The notes beneath the pieces were generated by a model, which saw only the letters and a program-made list of their open reading frames with translations, was not told the DNA's origin and ran no database searches. From contig NZ_JSUS01000044.1 in assembly GCF_000805455.1 (NCBI RefSeq), positions 155,902-219,901 on the forward strand: 64,000 nucleotides of DNA. The letters run 5' to 3'. How positions within the stretch are numbered: position 1 is the first letter of the stretch; each line of letters begins with the position of its first letter. This document shows positions 1 through 9,156 of this stretch, piece by piece. The position numbers and the translations under genes were made by a program. This stretch comes from Acinetobacter sp. A47. Lineage in GTDB: Bacteria > Pseudomonadota > Gammaproteobacteria > Pseudomonadales > Moraxellaceae.

Positions 1-174
1 GCCAAAGCCGGTAATGCAGATGTACTGAAAGGATATCTGGGCGAGGGCAACACCATCATCAGTACCCTGCAAAGCTATGCGCTACAAGCGGCAGCGCGTA
101 ATTTAACGGACTATCAGCAATTTATGAATGCGATTGCCGATGCCCGGATTGAGCTGGCTGGAGCACCTGAGTAA
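1..174 (+). CDS. C-terminal fragment of an unrecognised protein
   Basis: An open frame runs in from the left edge and stops at TAA 172-174, giving the last 57 residues of a protein (ends ELAGAPE). The segment is alanine-rich and probably helical, with no motif I can name. The start lies outside the window. The next gene faces it (convergent), with about 108 bp between them holding nothing I recognise. Confidence 0.6.
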   Translation, partial: AKAGNADVLKGYLGEGNTIISTLQSYALQAAARNLTDYQQFMNAIADARIELAGAPE

Positions 175-282
175 TCTCGGGATGGGGGATATCGTCCTGA
201 CGGTTTATGGCAGAACATATCCTGATGCTTTTCCGGTCTGGTCTGGCCGGATGTACATGGTTATATCATGTCGGGAATGGGT

Positions 283-1149
283 TCAAGCACCGGCCTGCAT
301 CATGCGTACCAGTTCTTCTGCCGCTTTAGACTGGATTCGGGCCGGATGCCAGACCATGCCCAGTTGACGTTGCATAGCCAGATTCAGGTCAAGTTGTTTT
401 AAGTCCTGATTGACCAGTGTTTTTGGCAGCACCGACCAGCCCAGCCCGATTGAAACCAGCATCCGGATCGATTCGAGGGGATTATTGCTCATGGTGATTT
501 TAGGTTTGAGATTATTCTTTTCAAATTCTGCCAGGGTAATCTGGCTGGTATAGGTTTGTGCCGCAGGTAACAGGCTGGGATAGGCAATCAGGTCTTCTAG
601 CTGGAGTGAGCCTTGCTGGGCTAATGGGTGAAAAGGGGCACAGACAAACACCAGTGGATCATTCCAGATGGTGACATAGTTCAGCCGGTCATCACCGACA
701 GGTGGCAAGGTTAAGAAGGCCAGTTCCAGCTCTCCTGCCAGCACCTGTTCATGGGCCTGTTCGGAGTCCACAAAATGCACGTCCAGAGTGACCTGCGGAA
801 ATTTCTGGACAAAGTTTTTTAAGGGTTCTGCCAGATGATGCAAGCCGATATGGTGACTGGTACCAATTTTCAGGCGACCTTGTACCTGCGTCTGTTCATG
901 ACTCAAGGTATGGTGTATTTCACCGAGTTCATTCAGCCAGGTCCGGACTTTCGGCAATAGAGAATGGGCCGCATGTGTGGGTTGAATGCCGCGACCTGCC
1001 GATTCAAATAGCTTGACGCCAAAGTAGTCTTCAAGGCTATGAATCCGCTTGGTCACAGCAGGCTGGGTAATAAATAATTGTTCTGCCGCAATGGAAATTG
1101 AACCTGTTTCCATTACTTTTACAAATGCTTCAAAAGCTGCGAGGTTCAT
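283..1149 (-). CDS. LysR-family transcriptional regulator
   Basis: The 288-residue protein has an N-terminal winged HTH at about residues 1-60 (AAEQLFITQPAVTKRIHSLE is the typical LysR recognition helix region). A LysR substrate-binding domain follows from about residue 90 to the end. Full length for the family. In Pseudomonas a LysR gene also sits next to leuC, so a role in controlling the leucine genes is possible. Here a small DUF2061 gene lies between them and no effector can be read from the sequence. ATG start at 1149. Confidence 0.9.
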   Translation of the reverse strand: MNLAAFEAFVKVMETGSISIAAEQLFITQPAVTKRIHSLEDYFGVKLFESAGRGIQPTHAAHSLLPKVRTWLNELGEIHHTLSHEQTQVQGRLKIGTSHHIGLHHLAEPLKNFVQKFPQVTLDVHFVDSEQAHEQVLAGELELAFLTLPPVGDDRLNYVTIWNDPLVFVCAPFHPLAQQGSLQLEDLIAYPSLLPAAQTYTSQITLAEFEKNNLKPKITMSNNPLESIRMLVSIGLGWSVLPKTLVNQDLKQLDLNLAMQRQLGMVWHPARIQSKAAEELVRMMQAGA

Positions 1150-1202
1150 ACACGCCGATCCAGGGAGATTTTTAAGTTGGTTTTTTTGCGCAATTTTTTA
1201 AA

Positions 1203-1409
1203 TTAGAAATAATTCCAGACTTTTTCATGAAAGAAAAAAGCAAAGGCCTGCACGGTCGGTTCGATTAAACTTAATGTTGCAGCCATCATCAGATTCCCTG
1301 TAATCACATAGGCAACCATCATTGCCACACTAATATGCATGATGTAATAACTCAAGGTCTTTTTTAAGGTACGCCGGTTATTGAGTACGAATTGCTGGAT
1401 ATTTGCCAT
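1203..1409 (-). CDS. DUF2061 small membrane protein
   Basis: A 68-residue protein matching the DUF2061 pattern: a basic N-terminus (NNRRTLKKTLSYYIMHI), two hydrophobic segments around residues 21-38 and 39-58, and the family-like ending FFFHEKVWNYF. I chose the ATG at 1409 over an in-frame GTG at 1418 because AGGTG lies about 7 nt before it. A Fur-box-like sequence at 1441-1459 lies just upstream, suggesting iron control. Its biochemical function is not known. Confidence 0.8.
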   Translation of the reverse strand: MANIQQFVLNNRRTLKKTLSYYIMHISVAMMVAYVITGNLMMAATLSLIEPTVQAFAFFFHEKVWNYF

Positions 1410-1440
1410 TGTGTTCACCTATTGCTCGCTGTTTAATTAA

Positions 1441-1459
1441 ATAATAATCATTATCATTT
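1441..1459 (-). promoter_or_regulatory. Putative Fur box upstream of the DUF2061 gene
   Basis: The minus strand reads TGATAATGATTATTAT, which matches most positions of the classical Fur consensus GATAATGATAATCATTATC. It ends about 32 bp upstream of the DUF2061 start codon, a usual place for a repressor site. Fur is the ferric uptake repressor of proteobacteria. The match is by eye only. Confidence 0.6.
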
Positions 1460-1686
1460 AAAATGTAAAAAAGAAATTTCGATTTATCACGATTGTTTTT
1501 ATAAATAGAATGAAGATTCACTTAAATCTGCCCTGATACAGGCTCATCTAGGCTAAAATAAGACGGGCAAATTCTGATTACACATATTGTTATTTTATCA
1601 ATCACAACACAGGAAAAAGAAGCACTTATTATTCCAAAAAGTTTGTCAATTTATAAAAATGATAAATTAGATTTATGTGAATCGAT

Positions 1687-1695
1687 TGCTATAAT
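1687..1695 (+). promoter_or_regulatory. Extended -10 promoter of leuC
   Basis: TGCTATAAT is a perfect -10 hexamer (1690-1695) with a TG extension. The -35 region at 17 bp spacing (TTAGAT, 1667-1672) is poor, as usual for extended -10 promoters. Transcription would start near 1702 and leave a leader of about 48 nt. The rest of the 1460-1686 gap is AT-rich and shows no leader peptide or attenuator that I can identify. Confidence 0.5.
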
Positions 1696-1749
1696 CAAAT
1701 CAAGATAACAATACCCAGACCGATGGCAAGCACGATGGAGGGCGACGAC

Positions 1750-3168
1750 ATGGCAGGCAAAACTTTGTATGACAAATTGTGGGATGATCACTTGGTAAAA
1801 CAGCGTGATGATGGTTCAAGCCTGATCTATATCGACCGTCATTTATTGCATGAAGTCACCAGCCCGCAAGCATTTGAAGGATTACAGCTTGCCGATCGCC
1901 AGCCATGGCGTTTAAGTGCCAATGTCGCAACGCCTGACCACAATGTACCGACTTCTAAAAAAGAGCGTGAACAAGGCATTGCCGGGATTGAAGATGATAC
2001 CTCGCGTATTCAGGTTCAGACGTTAGACGACAACTGTAAAACATTTAATATCGTTGAGTTTGGAATCAACGACATCCGTCAGGGGATTGCCCATGTGGTT
2101 GGCCCGGAGCAAGGTTTGACCTTACCGGGCATGACCGTGGTGTGCGGTGACTCGCATACTGCTACACATGGGGCCTTTGGTTGCCTGGCACATGGTATCG
2201 GAACTTCTGAGGTTGAGCATGTCTTGGCAACACAATGTCTGGTACAGAAGAAATCAAAAAACATGCTGGTACGTGTCGATGGTGTATTGGGTAAAGGCGT
2301 GACCTCTAAAGATGTCGTGTTAGCGATTATCGGCAAGATCGGTACAGCAGGCGGTACAGGCTATGCCATCGAATTTGGCGGACAGGTTTTCCGTGACATG
2401 TCGATGGAAGGCCGCATGACAGTCTGTAATATGGCGATTGAAGCCGGTGCCCGTGTAGGAATGGTCGCCGTTGATGACAAGACCATTGCCTATGTCAAAG
2501 ACCGTAACTATGCACCCAAAGGTGAACAGTGGGATCAGGCGGTTGAATACTGGAATACCTTGCACTCAGACGAAGATGCCATATTTGATGCGGTGGTGGT
2601 GTTAAATGGTGCCGAGATCGAACCGCAAGTGTCTTGGGGAACCTCGCCAGAAATGGTGATTCCGGTGACACAGGCCGTACCAACCTTGGAACAGGCCAAA
2701 GATGAGGTACAACGCAATGACTGGACCCGTGCTTATCAATACATGGGTTTAACCGCTGGACAGGCCCTGGCTGATATCCAGCTGGATCGCGTCTTTATTG
2801 GATCATGTACCAACTCGCGCATTGAAGATATCCGTGCAGCTGCCGATGTGGTGAAAGGCCGTAAAGTGGCGGCAAGTATCAAGCAGGCCATGATTGTTCC
2901 GGGCTCGGGCTTGGTAAAACAACAGGCAGAACAGGAAGGTCTGGACCAGATCTTCTTGGAAGCCGGCTTTGAGTGGCGTGAACCGGGGTGTTCAATGTGC
3001 TTGGCAATGAATGCTGACAAGTTACAGCCAGGTGAGCATTGTGCCTCGACTTCAAACCGTAACTTTGAAGGTCGTCAGGGCAATGGCGGACGTACCCATC
3101 TGGTCAGTCCGGCCATGGCCGCTGCAGCAGCCATTGCAGGCCATTTTGTTGATGTTCGGACATTTTAA
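1750..3168 (+). CDS. leuC: 3-isopropylmalate dehydratase large subunit
   Basis: LeuC, 472 residues, is the catalytic aconitase-type subunit. With LeuD it isomerises 2-isopropylmalate to 3-isopropylmalate in leucine synthesis. Visible signatures are [13 protein letters not shown] (substrate site), GSCTNSR with the first iron-sulfur cysteine, and [11 protein letters not shown] with the other two, so the 4Fe-4S cluster is complete. The ATG at 1750 is preferred over one at 1723 because GGAGGG sits at 1737-1742. leuD follows about 108 bp downstream, after a palindromic repeat. Confidence 0.97.
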   Translation: MAGKTLYDKLWDDHLVKQRDDGSSLIYIDRHLLHEVTSPQAFEGLQLADRQPWRLSANVATPDHNVPTSKKEREQGIAGIEDDTSRIQVQTLDDNCKTFNIVEFGINDIRQGIAHVVGPEQGLTLPGMTVVCGDSHTATHGAFGCLAHGIGTSEVEHVLATQCLVQKKSKNMLVRVDGVLGKGVTSKDVVLAIIGKIGTAGGTGYAIEFGGQVFRDMSMEGRMTVCNMAIEAGARVGMVAVDDKTIAYVKDRNYAPKGEQWDQAVEYWNTLHSDEDAIFDAVVVLNGAEIEPQVSWGTSPEMVIPVTQAVPTLEQAKDEVQRNDWTRAYQYMGLTAGQALADIQLDRVFIGSCTNSRIEDIRAAADVVKGRKVAASIKQAMIVPGSGLVKQQAEQEGLDQIFLEAGFEWREPGCSMCLAMNADKLQPGEHCASTSNRNFEGRQGNGGRTHLVSPAMAAAAAIAGHFVDVRTF

Positions 3169-3187
3169 TTAAAGCCTTTATACCCGC

Positions 3188-3256
3188 TCATCCTAACCTT
3201 CTCCCTTTGGGAGAAGGGGTTGCCTCTCCTTAAAGGAGAGGGTAAGGGAGAGGTTA
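3188..3256. repeat. Palindromic GGAGA-rich intergenic repeat
   Basis: Between leuC and leuD lie two adjacent inverted repeats: CCTTCTCCC-TTT-GGGAGAAGG, and then CTCTCC-TTAA-GGAGAG followed by GGTAAGGGAGAGG. This is the kind of short dispersed palindrome often seen between genes in Acinetobacter and other gammaproteobacteria. As RNA it would form hairpins within the leuCD message. It is the only copy I noticed in this window. Confidence 0.6.
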
Positions 3257-3276
3257 CAGATTTTTAGGAAACAATC

Positions 3277-3927
3277 ATGAAAAAATATACTGTAGAACAA
3301 GGGATTGTTGCACCTTTAGACCGTGCCAATGTCGATACCGACCTGATCATTCCAAAACAGTTTTTAAAATCCATCAAACGTACCGGCTTTGGTGACAACT
3401 TATTTGATGAGTTGCGCTATCTGGATGAAGGCTATTTGGGACAGGACATCAGCAAGCGCCCAAAAAATCCTGATTTCGTTTTAAACAAGGCACGTTATCA
3501 AGGTTCTAGCATTTTATTGGCACGCAGCAATTTCGGTTGTGGTTCAAGTCGTGAGCATGCGCCGTGGGCCTTGAGCGAATATGGTTTCCGTACCGTGATT
3601 GCCCCTAGCTTTGCCGATATTTTCTTTAATAACTGCTTTAAAAATGGCATGTTGCCGGTGATCTTGCCTGAGCAGGTAGTCGATCAGTTATTTAAGGAAT
3701 GTGCTGAAACCGAAGGTTATCAGTTAACCATTGATCTGGAGGCACAGGAAGTTCGCACTCCATCAGGTCAGGCATTTAAATTTGAAGTTGATCCGTTCCG
3801 TAAACACTGTTTGTTGAATGGTCTGGATGATATCGGCTTAACCTTGCAGGTTGCAGAGGATATCCGTGCCTATGAAGCGAAAGCGAAACAGGCACGTCCA
3901 TGGGTATTTCAGGATATACAGGCCTGA
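3277..3927 (+). CDS. leuD: 3-isopropylmalate dehydratase small subunit
   Basis: LeuD, 216 residues, is the swivel-domain partner of LeuC. The signature [15 protein letters not shown] (about residues 86-100) is present, as are the N-terminal [17 protein letters not shown] segment and the [16 protein letters not shown] tail. Length is normal. The ATG at 3277 follows a GGAAACA ribosome site. It is probably cotranscribed with leuC through the intervening repeat. Confidence 0.97.
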   Translation: MKKYTVEQGIVAPLDRANVDTDLIIPKQFLKSIKRTGFGDNLFDELRYLDEGYLGQDISKRPKNPDFVLNKARYQGSSILLARSNFGCGSSREHAPWALSEYGFRTVIAPSFADIFFNNCFKNGMLPVILPEQVVDQLFKECAETEGYQLTIDLEAQEVRTPSGQAFKFEVDPFRKHCLLNGLDDIGLTLQVAEDIRAYEAKAKQARPWVFQDIQA

Positions 3928-3995
3928 TTTTGGTAGACGAAATTACACTTCGTCTTGGACATTTTAAACATAGCCATAGCGCAGACATTGAACTC

Positions 3996-4039
3996 TTGTT
4001 AACATGCTAGCGAATAATTTTTTGCTTACATGTTAACAA
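3996..4039. promoter_or_regulatory. Perfect 11-bp inverted repeat, candidate operator
   Basis: TTGTTAACATG (3996-4006) and its exact complement CATGTTAACAA (4029-4039) are separated by 22 bp. Each arm also contains the palindrome TGTTAACA, with centres 34 bp apart, about three helical turns. It lies 23 bp before the lipoprotein gene, so a dimeric regulator binding both sites, or an RNA hairpin, is plausible. A smaller hairpin, GACGAA-N7-TTCGTC, lies just upstream (about 3933-3951). Confidence 0.45.
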
Positions 4040-4062
4040 GGCATGAGGACTGGGCTTGAATA

Positions 4063-4638
4063 ATGAAAAGAACATTCGCTCGCAGTATTTTACTGTGTCT
4101 ATGTGTTGGTACGAGTTTAACCGCGTGTCAGAATGCACCGAACGTGGTTGATCAGGTCCGTATTGCACAGAACACGCTGGAAAGTAAGGCGGACAACACG
4201 ACTTTATATTGTTCAGGTGTTGAGAGTTGTGAGTTTGAACGTATTGGCAATATTGCGGTAATCGATGCCAAGACCCACCGGATCAGCCAGCAGGCGATGG
4301 AACGTGGGATCGTGCGGTTACACGGTTCGGTATTTAGCCGGAAACAGCAGGTTTATTTAAGCTTGCCCGCCAAGCAATATGAAGTCGTCATCCGCTTTTA
4401 TCCAATTTCTCCCGATCGTGCAGAAACTTTCCATGTCATCCATGCGTTCAAACCGCATGTGCGCTATACCTTTAAAATGTATCGAGACCGGACACGCCGC
4501 TCAGGCAGTTTGCTGAACGTTTCTGTGCCTGATCCGCTGTGTGTAGATTTACAACAGGAGCAACATACCATCCGCCGCTTCTGTCGTCCTTTTGACGTCA
4601 GTACAGGTCTGGGCGAGTTTGTTGAGAAAAAGGTTTAA
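4063..4638 (+). CDS. Putative lipoprotein between leuD and leuB
   Basis: A 191-residue protein with a type II signal peptide (KRTFARSILLCLCVGTSLTAC, lipobox LTAC, lipidated Cys at residue 22). No known domain is obvious. A cysteine pair (YCSGVESCEF) appears near residues 49-56 and further cysteines near the C-terminus. It lies in the leu block with leuB 46 bp downstream. In Pseudomonas a different gene occupies this place, so the position need not imply leucine synthesis. Probably periplasmic or outer-membrane anchored. Confidence 0.75.
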   Translation: MKRTFARSILLCLCVGTSLTACQNAPNVVDQVRIAQNTLESKADNTTLYCSGVESCEFERIGNIAVIDAKTHRISQQAMERGIVRLHGSVFSRKQQVYLSLPAKQYEVVIRFYPISPDRAETFHVIHAFKPHVRYTFKMYRDRTRRSGSLLNVSVPDPLCVDLQQEQHTIRRFCRPFDVSTGLGEFVEKKV

Positions 4639-4684
4639 TCGGCTCGCAGTGTCAAAACTGCCTATATGAAAACTGGAAAAGTAG

Positions 4685-5764
4685 ATGTCTAAACATATTT
4701 TAATTTTAGCGGGTGATGGCATTGGTCCTGAAATCGTAGCTGCAGCAGAACAGGTGTTAACCAAGGTCAATGATAAATTTAATCTAGGTTTGACATGGGA
4801 GCATGGCTTGCTCGGCGGTGCTGCAATCGATGCACATGGCGAACCGTATCCGGCTGTGACCAGCGAGCAGGCAAAGAAGGCAGATGCCATTTTACTTGGG
4901 GCGGTTGGTGGACCTAAATGGGACAGTATCGAGCGTTCGATTCGTCCGGAACGGGGATTGTTAAAAATCCGTAGTGAACTGAATTTATTTGCTAACCTGC
5001 GCCCAGCCATTTTATATCCGCAACTGGCAGATGCCTCAAGTTTGAAGCCGGAGATTGTAGCAGGTCTGGATATCCTGATTGTGCGTGAATTGACGGGCGG
5101 GATCTATTTTGGCCAGCCGCGCGGTATTCGTGAGCTGGAAAATGGCGAGAAACAGGGCTATAACACCGACGTTTATTCCGAAACTGAAATCAAGCGTATT
5201 GCCAAGGTTGCATTTGAACTGGCGGGATTACGTGGCGGCAAAGTCTGTTCAGTAGATAAGGCCAACGTACTGGAAGTGACCGAACTCTGGAAGCAGACCG
5301 TGACGGATTTACAGCAGGCGCAGTATCCGGATATCCAGTTATCGCATATGTATGTTGATAACGCAGCGATGCAGCTGGTGCGTGCACCAAAGCAGTTTGA
5401 TGTCATTGTTACAGGCAACCTGTTTGGCGATATCCTGTCTGATGAAGCTGCAATGTTGACAGGCTCGATTGGCATGTTGCCATCTGCTTCACTGGATGAA
5501 ACTGGCAAAGGCATGTATGAGCCATGTCACGGCTCTGCACCAGATATCGCAGGCCAGAACATTGCCAATCCATTGGCGACGGTACTGTCAGTGGCGATGA
5601 TGTTGCGTTATACCTTCCGTGAAGAAGCAGCTGCCAAGGCGATTGAAGATGCCGTTGGCCAGGTACTGGATCAAGGCTTGCGTACCGCTGACATCATGTC
5701 TGAAGGCATGACCAAAGTGGGTACAGATGCGATGGGTGAGGCGGTTGTTACTGCGCTGAACTAA
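4685..5764 (+). CDS. leuB: 3-isopropylmalate dehydrogenase
   Basis: LeuB, 359 residues, oxidatively decarboxylates 3-isopropylmalate with NAD. Visible are GDGIGPEIV, the substrate loop [21 protein letters not shown], the metal site [17 protein letters not shown], and the NAD loop [18 protein letters not shown]. Full length. The ATG at 4685 is preceded by a GGAAAAG ribosome site. A strong terminator follows at 5783-5806. Confidence 0.97.
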   Translation: MSKHILILAGDGIGPEIVAAAEQVLTKVNDKFNLGLTWEHGLLGGAAIDAHGEPYPAVTSEQAKKADAILLGAVGGPKWDSIERSIRPERGLLKIRSELNLFANLRPAILYPQLADASSLKPEIVAGLDILIVRELTGGIYFGQPRGIRELENGEKQGYNTDVYSETEIKRIAKVAFELAGLRGGKVCSVDKANVLEVTELWKQTVTDLQQAQYPDIQLSHMYVDNAAMQLVRAPKQFDVIVTGNLFGDILSDEAAMLTGSIGMLPSASLDETGKGMYEPCHGSAPDIAGQNIANPLATVLSVAMMLRYTFREEAAAKAIEDAVGQVLDQGLRTADIMSEGMTKVGTDAMGEAVVTALN

Positions 5765-5782
5765 GCGGTATCAAAAGTAAAA

Positions 5783-5806
5783 ACGCAGCAAAAGCTGCGT
5801 TTTTTT
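5783..5806. terminator. Bidirectional terminator, leuB / lipoprotein
   Basis: ACGCAGC-AAAA-GCTGCGT hairpin followed by a T-run on the plus strand and preceded by an A-run. It can therefore end both leuB and the convergent gene at 5818. Confidence 0.9.
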
Positions 5807-5817
5807 ATGCTGGACCT

Positions 5818-6228
5818 TTAGCAGGCCTTGCCTTCATAACGGATGGCACGGGCGATTTGCTGCCGGTCCAGCTCGAAAATAATATGGCAATAGAAATTTA
5901 CATCATAAGATTGCTGGCTGGTCGAGATCGATCCTAATCGCACTGAACCACTCATCGGTGAGCCTAGATCTCCATAAGACTGTGCCATCGGAACCGGAAT
6001 CTGGATCGGGCGCAGTACCGTAAAAATCAGCTGTTCTTTGCTTCGCTGCGGTTGTTTGAGTGTCTGAAATCCCAAATGACGCAAGTTCAGGTTTTGCTGG
6101 ATCTGATCGGCGGACTGGCCAAGATACGGCTGTAAATAGTCCTGTAAAGGAACAGGCCGCATTCCAGACGTTGCGCATCCCTGCAAGCCCAGAACGAGCG
6201 CGGCCAGATATATTTTATAATGTGTCAT
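5818..6228 (-). CDS. Small putative lipoprotein
   Basis: A 136-residue protein with signal sequence THYKIYLAALVLGLQGC (lipidated Cys about residue 18). A short mature domain contains LQDYLQPYLGQSADQIQQNLNL, and the protein ends with a cysteine (EGKAC). No named family recognised. The ATG at 6228 is preferred over one at 6255 because AGGATG lies at the right distance. Divergent from the LprI-like gene. Confidence 0.7.
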   Translation of the reverse strand: MTHYKIYLAALVLGLQGCATSGMRPVPLQDYLQPYLGQSADQIQQNLNLRHLGFQTLKQPQRSKEQLIFTVLRPIQIPVPMAQSYGDLGSPMSGSVRLGSISTSQQSYDVNFYCHIIFELDRQQIARAIRYEGKAC

Positions 6229-6381
6229 GTGATCATCCTGAATGCTGTCGCTCATTTTCCTATTCTAAGGCGAGCTGCAGATAAAGACAAAAATGTACAA
6301 ACTTGTCTACTTTTGGGTAATATTAAAGAGAAGCAAAATATGCTTAGATGAGCCTGAAATTTAAAAGATGTGGAAAGTTTT

Positions 6382-6753
6382 ATGTACAGGTTACTATTCG
6401 GATTGATCAGTAGTGTCGTGGCGACACTAAGTTATGCGGATAATTGTGATAAAACACGTAGTAGTTATGATGATGTTTACTGTACCAACAAAATTTATCT
6501 GGGCGCTGATACCGACCTCAATAAAAACTATCAGCTGGTACGTAAATACCTGAACGAAACCCAGGAAAAAATTTTAAAAAAGTCCCAGCTGGCCTGGATT
6601 CGTTATCGCGATGCTGAATGTAGCGATAACCTGCAAAGTACTGAAAATATCCAGTGTCGCCTGAACATGACCCTGGAGCGTAATAACTGGCTGCAGGAGC
6701 GGTTACGTGAATGTGAAGCGGGCACATGTAAAACGACACGCTTGAGTGAGTAA
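6382..6753 (+). CDS. LprI-like / DUF1311 secreted protein
   Basis: A 123-residue protein with a cleavable signal (YRLLFGLISSVVATLSYADN) and a DUF1311/LprI-type core: DVYCTNKIYLGADTDLNKNYQLV ... LKKSQLAWIRYRDAEC. Six conserved-looking cysteines suggest periplasmic disulfides. Some LprI relatives inhibit lysozyme, but that cannot be read from this sequence. The ATG at 6382 is chosen over a GTG at 6370 because GGAAAG precedes it. Confidence 0.75.
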   Translation: MYRLLFGLISSVVATLSYADNCDKTRSSYDDVYCTNKIYLGADTDLNKNYQLVRKYLNETQEKILKKSQLAWIRYRDAECSDNLQSTENIQCRLNMTLERNNWLQERLRECEAGTCKTTRLSE

Positions 6754-6774
6754 ACTCAGAAACGGGCATAAAAA

Positions 6775-6800
6775 AAGCCACATAAAGATGTGGCTTTTTT
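6775..6800. terminator. Bidirectional terminator before infA
   Basis: AAGCCACAT-AAAG-ATGTGGCTT stem, flanked by A and T runs. It serves the LprI-like gene on the plus strand and infA on the minus strand. Confidence 0.9.
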
Positions 6801-6817
6801 GCATTCACTAATCTGAC

Positions 6818-7039
6818 TTAGCGTGCACGATAAGTGATACGACCCTTGGTTAAATCATAAGGTGTCATTTCAACTTTTACACTGTCACCTGTCAAAATAC
6901 GAATATAGTGTTTACGCATTTTACCAGAAATGTGAGCAATAACTTCGTGACCGTTTTCTAAACGTACACGGAACATCGTATTAGGAAGCGTTTCGGTGAC
7001 AACGCCTTCGAACTCAATGAGTTCCTCTTTATTGGCCAT
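6818..7039 (-). CDS. infA: Translation initiation factor IF-1
   Basis: The 73-residue protein is a complete IF-1: a single S1/OB-fold domain with [44 protein letters not shown]. It binds the 30S A site during initiation. Monocistronic here, with its own terminator. The gene sits apart from clpA, where many gammaproteobacteria have it. Confidence 0.98.
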   Translation of the reverse strand: MANKEELIEFEGVVTETLPNTMFRVRLENGHEVIAHISGKMRKHYIRILTGDSVKVEMTPYDLTKGRITYRAR

Positions 7040-7269
7040 AGCCTACCTGATGATCAAATTGGGAAGGCGCAAATTATAGTCAATTTATTTAAAATTTACA
7101 AGATCAAGTCGCTATAAGGCTGTCACATATTAACCGAAAGAAACTGTCGGACAATTTCTGAATTTTTTTAACAAAATAAGCAGAATATTGTTGTCAGTTT
7201 GGTCAATCAACGTTAATCTAAAATTGTTGTTCATTGTCATAATAACGTATTTACAGGGAAGGGCACTGC

Positions 7270-8277
7270 GTGGGTCAGCTAACAGATGCATCAGTTGTAT
7301 TGCGCTTTGGTTATCAGGCAATTCGTAAAGCAGGATTACCAACCGAAGAGATTTTAACAAAAGCCGGCGTGGCATTAAATCAGGTTGATACTAATGCAAG
7401 AACGCCCCTGAGTGCACAAAATGCTTTCTGGATTGCGGCTCAGGACGTCAGTAAAGACCCTGATATCGGACTCCATCTGGGGGAGCATTTACCCCTGTAT
7501 CGTGGACAAGTCATTGAACATTTATTTATCAGCAGTGAAACCTTTGGTGAAGGGTTAAAGCGTGCTCTGGCCTACCAGCGCCTGATTAGCGATGCCTTTG
7601 ATGCCAAACTGGTTGTCGAGGACGGACGTTGCTATCTGACCAATGGCGAGCAGTTCTGGTCAGATAATCTGGTCAACCGTCATTTCTCGGAATGTGCCAT
7701 GTCTGGCATTTTACGTTTCTTCAAGTTTATTACCGAAGGTCAGTTCGAGCCTATCTACATTGATTTTAATTTCAGTGAAGGCGCTGCCGATGACGAATAT
7801 TTCCGGGTGTATGGCTGTCCGGTCAGTTTGGGGCAAAAAGAAACACGACTGTATTTTGATGCTGCGGTACTGGACTATCCATTGTGGCAGGCTGAACCCG
7901 AGCTCCTGCAATTGCATGAGCAACTGGCAATTGAAAAATTACAGGAACTGGCGCGATACGATCTGGTAGGGGAGGTGCGCCGTGCCATTGGCTCGACTCT
8001 GGAAAGTGGTGAAACCACGCTGGAAACAGTGGCAGCACAACTGAATATCACCCCGCGCCGCTTAAGGACACAACTGAGTGAAGCCAATACCAGCTTCCAG
8101 CAAATTCTTTCGGATTATCGTTGCCGTCTGGCGAAAAAGCTCTTGGCCAACACCAGTGAAAGTGTGGAACGAATCGTGTATTTGACCGGATTTTCCGAGC
8201 CGAGTACGTTCTATCGTGCATTTAAGCGCTGGACCAATGAAACACCGGTAGAATACCGTAAGCGCAAACAGCGTTAA
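7270..8277 (+). CDS. AraC-family transcriptional regulator
   Basis: A 335-residue regulator. The N-terminal part (about 15-200) resembles the Arabinose_bd ligand domain (PF12625 type). The C-terminal part (about 240-333) is an AraC double HTH (VAAQLNITPRRLRTQLSEANTSFQQILSDYR and VYLTGFSEPSTFYRAFKRWTNETPVEYR). A GTG start at 7270 with GGGAAGGG just upstream is the likely initiation site. No neighbouring target operon is evident, so the effector and regulon are unknown. Confidence 0.9.
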   Translation: MGQLTDASVVLRFGYQAIRKAGLPTEEILTKAGVALNQVDTNARTPLSAQNAFWIAAQDVSKDPDIGLHLGEHLPLYRGQVIEHLFISSETFGEGLKRALAYQRLISDAFDAKLVVEDGRCYLTNGEQFWSDNLVNRHFSECAMSGILRFFKFITEGQFEPIYIDFNFSEGAADDEYFRVYGCPVSLGQKETRLYFDAAVLDYPLWQAEPELLQLHEQLAIEKLQELARYDLVGEVRRAIGSTLESGETTLETVAAQLNITPRRLRTQLSEANTSFQQILSDYRCRLAKKLLANTSESVERIVYLTGFSEPSTFYRAFKRWTNETPVEYRKRKQR

Positions 8278-8293
8278 TCATTCCGCAACAAAA

Positions 8294-8324
8294 AAGCCTG
8301 ATCCAGTTGTGATCAGGCTTTTTT
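8294..8324. terminator. Bidirectional terminator, AraC gene / truA
   Basis: AAGCCTGATC and GATCAGGCTT arms with flanking A and T runs, between two convergent genes. Confidence 0.9.
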
Positions 8325-8343
8325 ATGTCGAGTGGTGCCTTGC

Positions 8344-9141
8344 TTATTCGGGTAAATTGAGCCAGTGAGGGCCTAGTGGTGTCTTGGGCAGGTCAAACTC
8401 GTCCGGATAATAAGCCTGAATAAAATACAGCCCATCAGAAGGAGCGGTAATGCCGGCAGCAGTACGGTCTTCTGCTGCAAACATGGTGTCGATATGGTCA
8501 ATGTCGTACATGCCCTGACCGATTTCGAGCAGGCAGCCCATGATATTACGCACCATATGGTGCAAGAAACCGTCTGCCTGAATATCCAGTACCAGATAAC
8601 GGCCATGCTCAAACAGGCGACAATGTTTTACATGACGCACGGGCTGATTTGACTGGCAGGCCGCAGCACGGAAGGTTTCAAAGTTATGGGTTCCCTCGAA
8701 CTTGGATGCCGCGGCAATCATTTTTGCAACATCCAGGTTCTGGTAGAGATGGGTTACCTGTTTATGCAGCAAGGCTGGACGTGTTGGAGCGTTATATACC
8801 ACATAACGATAACGGCGGGCGATGGCTTTAAAGCGGGCATGGAAGTTTTCATCCATGCGCTTGATCCACTGGATTGAAATATCTTTAGGCAGCTGGCTAT
8901 TGGCCCCCCGAATCCAGCCTTGTTCCGGACGGATCGCTGCGGTATCAAAATGTGCCACCATATTGGTTGCATGCACACCGGCATCGGTACGGCCTGCGCC
9001 ATGCAACATGACCGGTTCATTGGCAATTTTACTCAACACCTTTTCGATGCTTTCCTGCACAGTGACAACGCCAGGCTGTTGGGTTTGCCAACCACGGTAT
9101 TGAGTACCGCAAAATTCAATACCAATTGCATAACGTTGCAT
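8344..9141 (-). CDS. truA: tRNA pseudouridine(38-40) synthase
   Basis: TruA, 265 residues, converts uridines 38-40 of the tRNA anticodon arm to pseudouridine. The catalytic aspartate motif GAGRTDAGVHA is present, with YRYVVYNAPTRPALL and the C-terminal FLHHMVRNIMGCLLEIG. Good ribosome site GAGGTT before the ATG. It lies 15 bp after the asparaginase gene and downstream of the fimV genes, matching the fimV-truA linkage in Pseudomonas. Confidence 0.96.
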   Translation of the reverse strand: MQRYAIGIEFCGTQYRGWQTQQPGVVTVQESIEKVLSKIANEPVMLHGAGRTDAGVHATNMVAHFDTAAIRPEQGWIRGANSQLPKDISIQWIKRMDENFHARFKAIARRYRYVVYNAPTRPALLHKQVTHLYQNLDVAKMIAAASKFEGTHNFETFRAAACQSNQPVRHVKHCRLFEHGRYLVLDIQADGFLHHMVRNIMGCLLEIGQGMYDIDHIDTMFAAEDRTAAGITAPSDGLYFIQAYYPDEFDLPKTPLGPHWLNLPE

Positions 9142-9156
9142 GTTCTAACCTCAGTC

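Noticed and set aside
4549..5010. Minus-strand frame of 153 codons across the leuB start
   Set aside because: It overlaps the well-supported leuB and lipoprotein genes, and its product has no recognisable domain.
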